DNA of 7,992 bases, from the NCBI GenBank assembly GCA_910587285.1, contig CAJULM010000066.1, positions 1 through 7,992 of the forward strand. Direction: 5' to 3'. Position 1 is the stretch's first letter. Every line of letters starts with the position of its first letter. A program made the position numbers and the translations under genes. The notes under the pieces were generated by a model. It searched no databases and was not told the origin of the DNA. It worked only from the letters and a program-made list of their open reading frames with translations. This DNA is from an uncultured Oscillospiraceae bacterium. Lineage in GTDB: Bacteria > Bacillota > Clostridia > Oscillospirales > Oscillospiraceae. Shown piece after piece: positions 1 through 5,869 of this stretch.

Positions 1-641
1 CCGCCCAGGAACACAATCTTGCCCTTCAGCTCCCGGCCTTGGGTGAGGCCGGCCACGGTCTGATCCACCACCGTCTGGAAAATGGAGGCGGCCACGTCCT
101 CTTTTCGTCCGCCTTGATTAAGTATGGGCTGGATGTCGCTCTTGGCGAACACGCCGCAGCGGGAGGCGATGGGATAAATTTTTTCGTGCTTGAGGGAGAG
201 CTCATCCAGCTCGTTTACCGTCACATTCATGAGCGTGGCCATCTGGTCGATGAAGGCTCCGGTGCCTCCGGCGCAGGAGCCGTTCATCCGCTCCTCCAGC
301 GCACCGCCGAAAAAGATGATCTTGGCGTCCTCGCCGCCCAGCTCGATGACTGCGTCGGTGTCCGGGATATAGGCGTTCACCGCGGCGGCGGTGGCGTACA
401 CCTCCTGCACAAAGTCCAGCCCCGCAGCCTTGGCCACGCCCAGGCCGGCGGAGCCGGTGACCACCAGGCGCACGTTTTTACCCCGCAGCATATCCGCGAT
501 GGAATACAAAGTCTCGCAGGCCCGCTCCCGGGCCTTGGAGTAGTGCCGCTCGTAGGAGCGAAACAACAGCTTGTTCTCCTCGTCCAGCACCACTACCTTG
601 ACGGTGGTGGAGCCGATATCAATGCCGACACGCAGAATCAT
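1..641 (-). CDS. Acyl-CoA dehydratase activase (BadF/BadG/HgdC-type ATPase), 5' part only
   Basis: This reductive activator of 2-hydroxyacyl-CoA dehydratases is an ATPase whose homodimer shares one [4Fe-4S] cluster and injects a high-energy electron into the dehydratase. The gene starts at ATG 641-639 and is open to the left edge, giving 213 complete codons and no stop. AGGAGG at 648-653 supports this start. Visible motifs are the acetate/sugar kinase-fold phosphate-1 loop DIGSTTVK (residues 8-15), the second nucleotide-binding motif ELGGEDAK (100-107), and two cysteines in NGSCAGGTG (C123) and SRCGVF (C162). Those cysteines are 39 residues apart, the spacing of the cluster ligands in HgdC. 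The N-terminus and the ELGGEDAK form resemble the very large clostridial proteins in which this ATPase domain is fused to dehydratase-like domains. That is inference, because the rest lies outside the window. It has its own promoter and is separated from asnB by a terminator. Confidence 0.93.
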   Translation of the reverse strand, partial: MILRVGIDIGSTTVKVVVLDEENKLLFRSYERHYSKARERACETLYSIADMLRGKNVRLVVTGSAGLGVAKAAGLDFVQEVYATAAAVNAYIPDTDAVIELGGEDAKIIFFGGALEERMNGSCAGGTGAFIDQMATLMNVTVNELDELSLKHEKIYPIASRCGVFAKSDIQPILNQGGRKEDVAASIFQTVVDQTVAGLTQGRELKGKIVFLG

Positions 642-656
642 AAGGGTCCTCCTGTT

Positions 657-682
657 GCCGCGCCCGCTTTTGGCGGCGCGGC
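657..682 (-). promoter_or_regulatory. GC-rich hairpin in the activase leader
   Basis: The segments 657-667 and 673-682 form about ten G-C pairs with one bulged C and a loop of about five bases. The stem ends three bases before the AGGAGG of the activase gene (648-653). No T-run follows, so it is not an intrinsic terminator. It could affect ribosome access or mRNA stability; that role is inference only. Confidence 0.5.
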
Positions 683-721
683 GCTCATGTTGAAAGCTCA
701 ATCAATCAAAGTTCAGCAAAT

Positions 722-750
722 ATTATAGCGGGGTAATATGCTTTTTTCAA
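722..750 (-). promoter_or_regulatory. Sigma-A promoter of the activase gene
   Basis: On the minus strand, TTGAAA (745-750) is followed by a 17-bp spacer and a perfect TATAAT (722-727). The expected start of transcription is near 715, giving a leader of about 75 nt before the ATG at 641. The block is AT-rich against a GC-rich background and sits downstream of the asnB terminator. This supports independent transcription. Confidence 0.85.
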
Positions 751-783
751 TAGAATATTTATGAACGCTTGCCGGGTTTCGAC

Positions 784-819
784 AAAAGCGGACCACTGTG
801 AAGGGTCACAGTGATCCGC
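784..819 (-). terminator. Intrinsic terminator of asnB
   Basis: Inverted arms at 806-819 and 788-801 form a 14-bp stem with a 4-base loop. The only non-Watson-Crick position (793/814) is a G-U pair in minus-strand RNA but a C-A mismatch in plus-strand RNA, which indicates that the minus strand is the transcribed one. On the minus strand the stem is followed by TTTTGTC. It lies about 77 bp downstream of the asnB stop codon and upstream of the activase promoter. Confidence 0.8.
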
Positions 820-849
820 CAATTATCTGCCGGACTGGAACGGCGATAT

Positions 850-899
850 CACGCTTTACCTGCTCGCAGCGCACGGCTTCGCTGCGTCCGCGCCGCTCA
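850..899 (-). repeat. Intergenic element after asnB, related to the one at 5302-5425
   Basis: This short element begins at the asnB stop codon. It contains a 7-bp inverted repeat (865-871 with 880-886). The minus-strand segment 872-851 matches 5403-5424 on the plus strand at 18 of 22 positions (common core GAGCAGG, then AAGCGT). A weaker similarity joins 899-880 to 5302-5320. Both copies lie between the last stop codon of a transcription unit and its intrinsic terminator. Confidence 0.45.
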
Positions 900-2756
900 C
901 GACGGTGCAGCGCTTCCTAAACCGCACTTTTCCGGGAAATACACCTGATACCAGATGAGGAAGGACAGCACCGTGTACAGCTTGCGGTGGGTGCGCTCCT
1001 TGCCGGAGTAGTGGCGGTCCAGCAGGTCCAGCAGGTACTTTTGGTCGAAGAATTCCGCCACATAGTCCTGGCCGATGAGGTCCTTGGCCCAGTTGTAGTA
1101 CTTCTCCTCCCGCAGCCAGGCGATGAAGGGGACGGGGAAGCCCTTTTTGTCCCGTTTCACCCAGTCGTCGGGGAGCAGGGGCACCGCCGCCATGCGCAGG
1201 GGGTACTTGGTCATGGTCTTGCCCCGCATCTTCTGGCTGCTGGGGATAGCCCGGGCCACCGCCCACACCTCCCGGTCCAGATAGGGCACCCGCAGCTCCA
1301 GGGAGTGGGCCATGGTCATGCGGTCGGCCTTGCGGAGAATGTCCAGCGGCTGCCACAGGTGCAGGTCCAGGTACTGCATTTTCGTGAGGTCGTCCGCGCC
1401 CTCAACGGCTTGGAAGTAGGGCTCGGTCACATCGTGCCAGGTGAGCTCACTGCGGTAAGCGGGGGCGAGCACCCGCTGGGCTTCGTCATTGTCGAAGATG
1501 AACGCCTGGCCCACGAAGGTCTCGTCGATGCTCTTGGCGGCTTTGGTGAGGAAGCCCTGGCCGTGGAAGGGGGCCCGCTTGGCCGCCCAGCGGGCCACAG
1601 TCTTCCGCAAGGCCGAAGGAGCTTTGCGATATAACCGATAAGGTTTGGTGGTGTGGTAGGTGATATAGCCGCCGAATAGCTCGTCCGCCCCCTCGCCGGA
1701 CAGCACCACCTTCACGTCCTTGGCGGCCAGCTGGGACAGGAAGTACAGCGGCACGGTGGACAGGTTGGCGTTTGGCTCGTCGGCATAGTACTGGATGGCG
1801 GGCAGGGCGCTAAAAAATTCCTCCGCCGAGATGGTTTTGGAGATGTTGCGCAGGCCCAGCTCCTCGCACAGCGCCTTGGCCTCCCCCGTCTCGTCGAAAT
1901 CCTTGTTGGCGAAGCCCACGGAGTAGGTCTTGTCCGGCCGGGATAGGGCGGCAATCACGCTGGAGTCGATGCCGCCGGACAGGAAGGAGCCCACCTCCAC
2001 GTCGCTGATCTCATGGGCCCTCACCGATTCAGTGACGACCTCCCGGATTTGCGCCGCCCGCTGTTCCAGGGGCATATGCTCCGGGGCAAAGGAGAAGGAG
2101 TGGTAGGAGGCAAACTCCGTGCGCCCCTCCCGGTGAATGAAATAGTGGCCGGGGAGGAGCCGGTACACCCCCTTGAAAAAGGATTCGTTCAGGGCGGAGT
2201 ACTGGAAGGTGAGATAGAGCTTCAGGGCGTTGGGGTTGAGCTCCTTTTGGAAGCCAGGGTGGGGGAGAAAGCTCTTGCACTCCGAGCCGAAGAAAAACAG
2301 CTCCCCCATCTGGGCATAGTAGAAGGGCTTGATGCCGAAGGGGTCCCGGGCGCCGAACAGCTCCCTCTTTTCCTTGTCCCAGATGACGAAGGCAAACATA
2401 CCCCGCAGCTTTTTCAGCACCTCCGGCCCCCACTCCATGTAGCCGTGGAGCACCACCTCGGTGTCGCAGTCGGTGCGAAAGCTGTGGCCGGCGGCGGTCA
2501 GCTCCCCGCGCAGCTCCCGGAAGTTGTAGGTCTCCCCGTTGTAGGCGATGACATACCGCCCGTCGGGGCTGACGATGGGCTGCTGGCCCTTCTCCAAGTC
2601 GATGATGGACAGCCGCCGGTGGGCGATGGCGCAGCGCTCGTCCACATAGTGGCCCTCGCCGTCGGGGCCCCGGTGGCGGATGGCGTCTCCCATGGCGCGC
2701 AGGGCCGTTTTGTCGGGGGTGGCCGAGCGGGTCACAAAGCCGGTAAAACCGCACAT
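897..2756 (-). CDS. asnB: Asparagine synthase (glutamine-hydrolysing)
   Basis: This cytoplasmic enzyme makes asparagine from aspartate, glutamine and ATP. At 619 residues it is close to the Bacillus AsnB/AsnO subgroup and longer than E. coli AsnB. The protein begins MCGFTGF, so after removal of Met, Cys2 is the N-terminal nucleophile of the class II glutaminase domain (about residues 1-200). RHRGPDGEG and the YNGETYNF stretch are glutaminase motifs. The synthetase domain follows, with the ATP-pyrophosphatase P-loop SGGIDSS at 260-266, LSGEGADELFGGY, and RADRMTMAHSLELRVPYLD near the C-terminal third. The start is supported by GGAGG at 2766-2770, nine bases upstream. It has its own promoter and terminator and is divergent from the glycosyltransferase operon. 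The predicted leader is only about 47 nt, too short for a T-box, so that form of asparagine control is not seen here. Confidence 0.97.
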   Translation of the reverse strand: MCGFTGFVTRSATPDKTALRAMGDAIRHRGPDGEGHYVDERCAIAHRRLSIIDLEKGQQPIVSPDGRYVIAYNGETYNFRELRGELTAAGHSFRTDCDTEVVLHGYMEWGPEVLKKLRGMFAFVIWDKEKRELFGARDPFGIKPFYYAQMGELFFFGSECKSFLPHPGFQKELNPNALKLYLTFQYSALNESFFKGVYRLLPGHYFIHREGRTEFASYHSFSFAPEHMPLEQRAAQIREVVTESVRAHEISDVEVGSFLSGGIDSSVIAALSRPDKTYSVGFANKDFDETGEAKALCEELGLRNISKTISAEEFFSALPAIQYYADEPNANLSTVPLYFLSQLAAKDVKVVLSGEGADELFGGYITYHTTKPYRLYRKAPSALRKTVARWAAKRAPFHGQGFLTKAAKSIDETFVGQAFIFDNDEAQRVLAPAYRSELTWHDVTEPYFQAVEGADDLTKMQYLDLHLWQPLDILRKADRMTMAHSLELRVPYLDREVWAVARAIPSSQKMRGKTMTKYPLRMAAVPLLPDDWVKRDKKGFPVPFIAWLREEKYYNWAKDLIGQDYVAEFFDQKYLLDLLDRHYSGKERTHRKLYTVLSFLIWYQVYFPEKCGLGSAAPS

Positions 2757-2809
2757 AAAAGCAATCCTCCAATTTGTAGGATAGGAATTTAAAAATCATT
2801 CACCATCTT

Positions 2810-2838
2810 AGAATAAAGCTTGGCGGGGGAAATGTCAA
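2810..2838 (-). promoter_or_regulatory. Sigma-A promoter of asnB
   Basis: On the minus strand a perfect TTGACA (2833-2838) is followed by a 17-bp spacer and TATTCT (2810-2815). The expected transcription start is near 2803, about 47 nt upstream of the asnB ATG. Confidence 0.8.
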
Positions 2839-2859
2839 CTGCCGTTGGAAAATCGAGGG

Positions 2860-2888
2860 TGGAAAAATGCGCGCAGGTGTGGTAAGAT
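2860..2888 (+). promoter_or_regulatory. Probable promoter of the glycosyltransferase-xth unit
   Basis: TGGAAA (2860-2865), a 17-bp spacer and TAAGAT (2883-2888) match the sigma-A consensus at 4 of 6 positions each. A TG one base before the -10 (2880-2881) makes it an extended -10 promoter. It is back-to-back with the asnB promoter, with 21 bp between the two -35 elements. Transcription would start near 2895, about 37 nt before the start codon at 2932. Confidence 0.5.
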
Positions 2889-2931
2889 GGGAGGCGGCCG
2901 CGCCGGGGGAGGAGCGGTCGGAGGTATTTTT

Positions 2932-4290
2932 ATGAATGAGTTGTGGAAAAAACGCCTGCCGTTTCTGTGCGCCGCGGCCGGAGGCGCGCTGCTGGCGGGG
3001 GCGGTGTGGGCCTGTTTGTCGCTGGAGCGGGGCGGCAGGGCGGATCACATCACGCTGGCGGCGGCACTGCTAATCCTGGCGGAGCTGGCGCTGCTGCTCC
3101 TCCGGCGGGAAGGCTGCCGGCTGGACACGCTGCTGGTGATGCTGCTGCCCATTGGGGCGGCTATGCTGGTCCGGGCGCTGTGCCTGGACTACGCCAGCCT
3201 GGATTATCAGGACTTTCTGCACCACTGGTACGTCTATTTTCAGGAAAATGGCGGTTTTGCCGCCATCGCGGGCAGCGTGGGGGACTACAACGTGCCCTAC
3301 CTCTATTTCATGGCCGCCATCTCCTATTTGAGTGTGCCGGACCTGCATCTCATCAAGCTGTTCTCCATCCTGTGGGATGTTGTGCTGGCTTGGGGCTGTC
3401 TGCGGCTGGTCCGTTCCCTCGTGAGGGAACGGCAGGGGAGCACAGCTCCCCTGATCGCCTTTGGCGCGGCGCTGCTGCTGCCCACGGTGGTGCTCAACGG
3501 GGCATATTGGGGCCAGTGCGACGCCGTTTATGCCGCGCTGTGCGTCCACGCCGCCGCCCTGGCCGTGGAGGAACGGGGGAGCGCCTCGGCCGCGCTGATG
3601 GGGTTGGCCTTTTCCTTCAAGCTCCAGAGCATTTTTGTGCTCCCCCTGTGGGGGGTGCTGTGGCTGGGGGGACGGGTAAAGTTCCGGCAGCTGTGGGCCT
3701 TTCCCCTGGCCTATCTGGGGGCGGCTCTGCCCGCGCTGCTGCTGGGTAAGCCCCTGGGGGACATTGTGGGCGTCTATTTCCAGCAGATGGGGGAGTATCC
3801 CCGCTTGGTGCTCAACGCGCCGTCGGTATATCAGTTTATCCCCTATGGACTGGACGTAAACCAAGGGCTGGCCGCCCGGCTGGGGATTGTGGCGGCGGGA
3901 GCCCTGGTGCTGGCTCTGCTGGCGCTGGGCTTTCGGCTGAGGGGACGGCTGGACCGGGAGTGCGTCATGACGATAGCGGTGGTGCTGTGCGTCGGCGTGC
4001 CCTTTCTTCTGCCCCATATGCACGAGCGGTACTTTTTTCTGGCCGATGTGTTCACGCTGTGCTGGGCCTGTGCCAACGTCCGGCGGATCCCGGCGGCGGT
4101 GCTGGCGGAAGGGGCCTCCCTGGCCAGCTACTGCGTTTATCTGCGGCTGAAATATAATCTGATGCTTCGCCTGGGTCCGGCCCGGTTTGTGATGGGGCTG
4201 GAGGCGCTGGCCGTGCTGGGAGCGCTGGTATTCTCCCTGTGGGTGCTGGCGGAGCAGGCGGGGAAAACGGTGAGGAGGAAAACGGTATGA
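2932..4290 (+). CDS. Polytopic GT-C glycosyltransferase, Gpi18/mannosyltransferase-like
   Basis: This is a 452-residue integral membrane protein with roughly ten or more hydrophobic segments, typical of GT-C enzymes that transfer sugars from polyprenyl-phosphate donors on the outer membrane face. An in-frame ATG exists 29 codons upstream (2845), but 2932 is chosen: GGAGG at 2920-2924 is seven bases before it, the protein then begins MNELWKK followed directly by a hydrophobic segment, and the upstream extension lies partly within the likely promoter. Family-like features are the acidic pair in LDYQDF of the first long loop (D91 and D94, the place of the GT-C catalytic acid), GAYWGQCD (W193-D197), and LPHMHERYFF (H362-F368). 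All three are characteristic of Gpi18-related bacterial mannosyltransferases. The acceptor and the true donor cannot be read from sequence. It is translationally coupled to the nuclease gene, although no functional link between the two is obvious. Confidence 0.8.
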   Translation: MNELWKKRLPFLCAAAGGALLAGAVWACLSLERGGRADHITLAAALLILAELALLLLRREGCRLDTLLVMLLPIGAAMLVRALCLDYASLDYQDFLHHWYVYFQENGGFAAIAGSVGDYNVPYLYFMAAISYLSVPDLHLIKLFSILWDVVLAWGCLRLVRSLVRERQGSTAPLIAFGAALLLPTVVLNGAYWGQCDAVYAALCVHAAALAVEERGSASAALMGLAFSFKLQSIFVLPLWGVLWLGGRVKFRQLWAFPLAYLGAALPALLLGKPLGDIVGVYFQQMGEYPRLVLNAPSVYQFIPYGLDVNQGLAARLGIVAAGALVLALLALGFRLRGRLDRECVMTIAVVLCVGVPFLLPHMHERYFFLADVFTLCWACANVRRIPAAVLAEGASLASYCVYLRLKYNLMLRLGPARFVMGLEALAVLGALVFSLWVLAEQAGKTVRRKTV

Positions 4291-5039
4291 AGTTCGTGTC
4301 CTGGAACGTGAACGGCCTGAGGGCCTGCCTGAAAAAAGGGTTTGCGGAATCGGTGCTGGCGCTGGACGCCGATTTTATCTGCCTCCAGGAGACCAAAATG
4401 GAGCGGGGGCAGGCGGAGGTGGAGCTGCCCGGTTACCATGAGTTCTGGAATTCGGCGGACAAGAAGGGATACTCGGGCACCGCCATTTTTGCCCGGACGG
4501 AGCCCCTGTCCGTCTCCTACGGCATGGATGTGGAGAAGCATGACCACGAGGGGCGGCTCATCACCCTGGAATATCCCGAGTTCTGGCTGGTGAACTGCTA
4601 CACCCCCAACGCCCAGAGCGAGCTGGCCCGCATCGGCTACCGCATGGAGTGGGAGGACGATCTGCTGGACTATCTCAAGAGTCTGGACAGAACAAAGCCG
4701 GTGGTGTACTGCGGGGACCTGAATGTGGCCCATGAGGAGATCGACCTGAAGAACCCCAAGACCAACCGGGGAAACGCCGGGTTCTCCGACCAGGAGCGGG
4801 GGGCCATGACCCGGCTGCTGGGCGCGGGGTTTACGGACACCTTCCGCCTGCTCTACCCGAACCAGGAGGGGGCGTACTCCTGGTGGAGCTACCGCTTCAA
4901 GGCGCGGGAGAAGAACGCGGGATGGCGCATCGACTACTTCATCGTGTCCCACAGGCTGGGGGAGCGGGTGGAGCAGGCCGCCATTCACCCGGATATCCAG
5001 GGCAGCGACCACTGCCCGGTGTCGTTGATTTTGAAATAG
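4287..5039 (+). CDS. xth: Exodeoxyribonuclease III / AP endonuclease (ExoIII family)
   Basis: This Mg2+-dependent base-excision-repair nuclease incises DNA at abasic sites and has 3'-5' exonuclease and 3'-phosphodiesterase activity in the family. The 250-residue length is normal for the Bacillota ExoA type. Active-site motifs are present: SWNVNGLRA (N7), LQETK (metal-binding E35), GDLNVAHEEIDL (D144 and N146), RIDYF (D216), and the C-terminal GSDHCPV with the catalytic D241-H242 pair. The start at 4287 overlaps the TGA of the upstream gene as ATGA. GAGGAGG (4272-4278) lies eight bases upstream inside that gene, so translation is probably coupled. An in-frame ATG at 4239 would only add a low-complexity stretch inside the preceding gene and is rejected. 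Confidence 0.95.
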   Translation: MKFVSWNVNGLRACLKKGFAESVLALDADFICLQETKMERGQAEVELPGYHEFWNSADKKGYSGTAIFARTEPLSVSYGMDVEKHDHEGRLITLEYPEFWLVNCYTPNAQSELARIGYRMEWEDDLLDYLKSLDRTKPVVYCGDLNVAHEEIDLKNPKTNRGNAGFSDQERGAMTRLLGAGFTDTFRLLYPNQEGAYSWWSYRFKAREKNAGWRIDYFIVSHRLGERVEQAAIHPDIQGSDHCPVSLILK

Positions 5040-5108
5040 TTTCCAGAAAAAAGGGCTTCTCTTTTGCGGAAAAGCGGGCAAGCTAAAGCCGCGAAGGAGG
5101 GATTCCAA

Positions 5109-5291
5109 ATGCGAATGGATAAAAAAACGGTTTTACCCATCGCCGGGGCCACCATGGCGGTGGGCGCGGCGGCGCTGGGCATGATGATGATGCCCAAGAA
5201 GAAAAAGCAGTCCGCCCAGAAGGCGGCGGGCAAGGCCATCAAAGCGGTGGGCGAAGTGGTGGAGCACCTGGACCGCTCGCTGAAGATGTAA
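5109..5291 (+). CDS. Small single-pass membrane protein of unknown function
   Basis: The gene encodes 60 residues. A short basic N-terminus (MRMDKK) is followed by one hydrophobic helix (about residues 8-28) that ends in four consecutive methionines, then PKKKKQ and a basic, alanine-rich, probably helical tail. The lysine cluster after the helix suggests that the C-terminus faces the cytoplasm. AAGGAGG (5094-5100) is eight bases before the chosen ATG; a second ATG at 5115 is too far from it. The gene lies 69 bp after xth with no terminator between, and it is the last gene before the terminator at 5463, so it is probably co-transcribed with xth. I do not recognise a named family. The strong Shine-Dalgarno and the coherent membrane-protein composition support a real gene. 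Confidence 0.75.
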   Translation: MRMDKKTVLPIAGATMAVGAAALGMMMMPKKKKQSAQKAAGKAIKAVGEVVEHLDRSLKM

Positions 5292-5301
5292 GCAGTGCGT
5301 C

Positions 5302-5425
5302 TGAGCCGTCGCGAACAGCGGGCTAAGCTCGGAGCGAAGGGAAACGCCTAAGGAGGGCCAACGGCCCGGATGGGTTTTCCCGCAGTCGGAGAGCTTAGAA
5401 CCGCGTTGTGAGCAGGCGAAGCGTA
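5302..5425 (+). repeat. Structured intergenic element in the 3' region of the xth unit
   Basis: The roughly 170 bp between the small gene and the terminator hold nested inverted repeats. These are 5323-5330 with 5391-5398 (8 bp, perfect), 5339-5345 with 5374-5381 (7 bp, one bulged T), and 5355-5359 with 5363-5367 around a three-base loop. GCGG/CCGC pairing extends the outer stem. Two stretches are shared with the element at 6021-6100: 5327-5346 matches at 17 of 20 positions, and 5371-5391 matches at 16 of 21. Its end (5403-5424) is shared with the element after asnB. No open frame with a ribosome site is seen. It may be a mobile or amplified repeat, or a 3'-UTR structure. Confidence 0.55.
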
Positions 5426-5462
5426 TCTACTAAGAGCATCTGTAGGACATCTGCGGGGCAGA

Positions 5463-5491
5463 GGGGCGTTTCCTATGGGAACGCCCCTTTT
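5463..5491 (+). terminator. Intrinsic terminator of the glycosyltransferase-xth-small protein unit
   Basis: The arms 5463-5473 and 5477-5487 form an 11-bp stem with one G-T pair, closed by a three-base loop and followed by TTTT (5488-5491). It lies 25 bp before the -35 element of the SRP RNA promoter and so separates the two transcription units. Confidence 0.88.
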
Positions 5492-5515
5492 CCGCAAGAC
5501 TTTTTGAAAAAACGG

Positions 5516-5544
5516 TTGATAAATTCTGCCGGACATGGTAAAAT
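5516..5544 (+). promoter_or_regulatory. Promoter of the SRP RNA gene
   Basis: TTGATA (5516-5521), a 17-bp spacer and TAAAAT (5539-5544) each match the sigma-A consensus at 5 of 6 positions. Transcription is expected to start near 5552, a few bases before the 5' strand of the terminal SRP RNA helix. Confidence 0.88.
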
Positions 5545-5551
5545 ACAGTTC

Positions 5552-5869
5552 GACTTGCTGCAGCGCCTCGGCGTGCGGCAAGGCCGCGATAGTTGGGGAG
5601 ATAGCGGTGCCCTGTACCTGCAACCCGCTACAGCAGGGATGAATCCCGGTCCCCGGAGGCAGGATGTGCCGCCTGCCCCATATAAGCAGCGATGATGGAT
5701 CGGTCCTGCGCAACGCGTCCCCGTGAACCGTGTCAGGCGGGGAACCGAGCAGCACTAAGCGGACAGACGGGTGTGCCGCGGGGCTGCCGATCCTGAGCCG
5801 GCTGTATGGGTAACGGGCATATGCTGTTCTTCAAAGGCCGGTTCGCGGTCTTGTTGTGCGCCGAAGCGC
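5552..5869 (+). ncRNA. ffs: Signal recognition particle RNA, large bacterial type with Alu domain
   Basis: This is the RNA scaffold of SRP; it binds Ffh and directs ribosomes making membrane proteins to FtsY. The Alu-domain region contains GGGGAGATAGCGGTGCCCTG and the following CCTGCAACCCGCT, closely like Bacillus subtilis scRNA. Domain IV is diagnostic: 5732-5753 has the loop strands CAGG and AGCAG around a CGG/CCG stem with a GGAA tetraloop (5741-5744). The ends pair in a very long helix: 5568-5588 pairs without interruption to 5844-5864, with several G-U pairs, and after one mismatch 5563-5566 pairs to 5866-5869. The 5' end is set by the promoter and the 3' end by this helix. Both are approximate, and the mature RNA may be shorter after processing. 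The 3' strand of the helix runs into the repeat that starts at 5864. Location just upstream of dnaX is the usual Bacillota order. Confidence 0.95.

Noticed and set aside
657..682. Intrinsic terminator in the activase leader
   Set aside because: The GC-rich stem has no T-run on either strand and is followed directly by the Shine-Dalgarno sequence.
39..728. Open frame (229 codons) on the plus strand at the left end
   Set aside because: It is antisense to the activase gene, which carries all family motifs, a promoter and a ribosome site on the minus strand.
2029..2799. Minus-strand open frame (256 codons) overlapping the start of asnB
   Set aside because: It is an alternative frame of asnB with arginine/proline-rich nonsense composition; the asnB frame has catalytic Cys2 and the expected motifs.
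2757..2832. T-box or other riboswitch in front of asnB
   Set aside because: The predicted leader is about 47 nt, with no T-box sequence and no terminator/antiterminator pair.
5408..5695. Open frame of 95 codons spanning the terminator and the SRP RNA 5' half
   Set aside because: It crosses an intrinsic terminator, a promoter and a conserved RNA gene, and it has no ribosome site.
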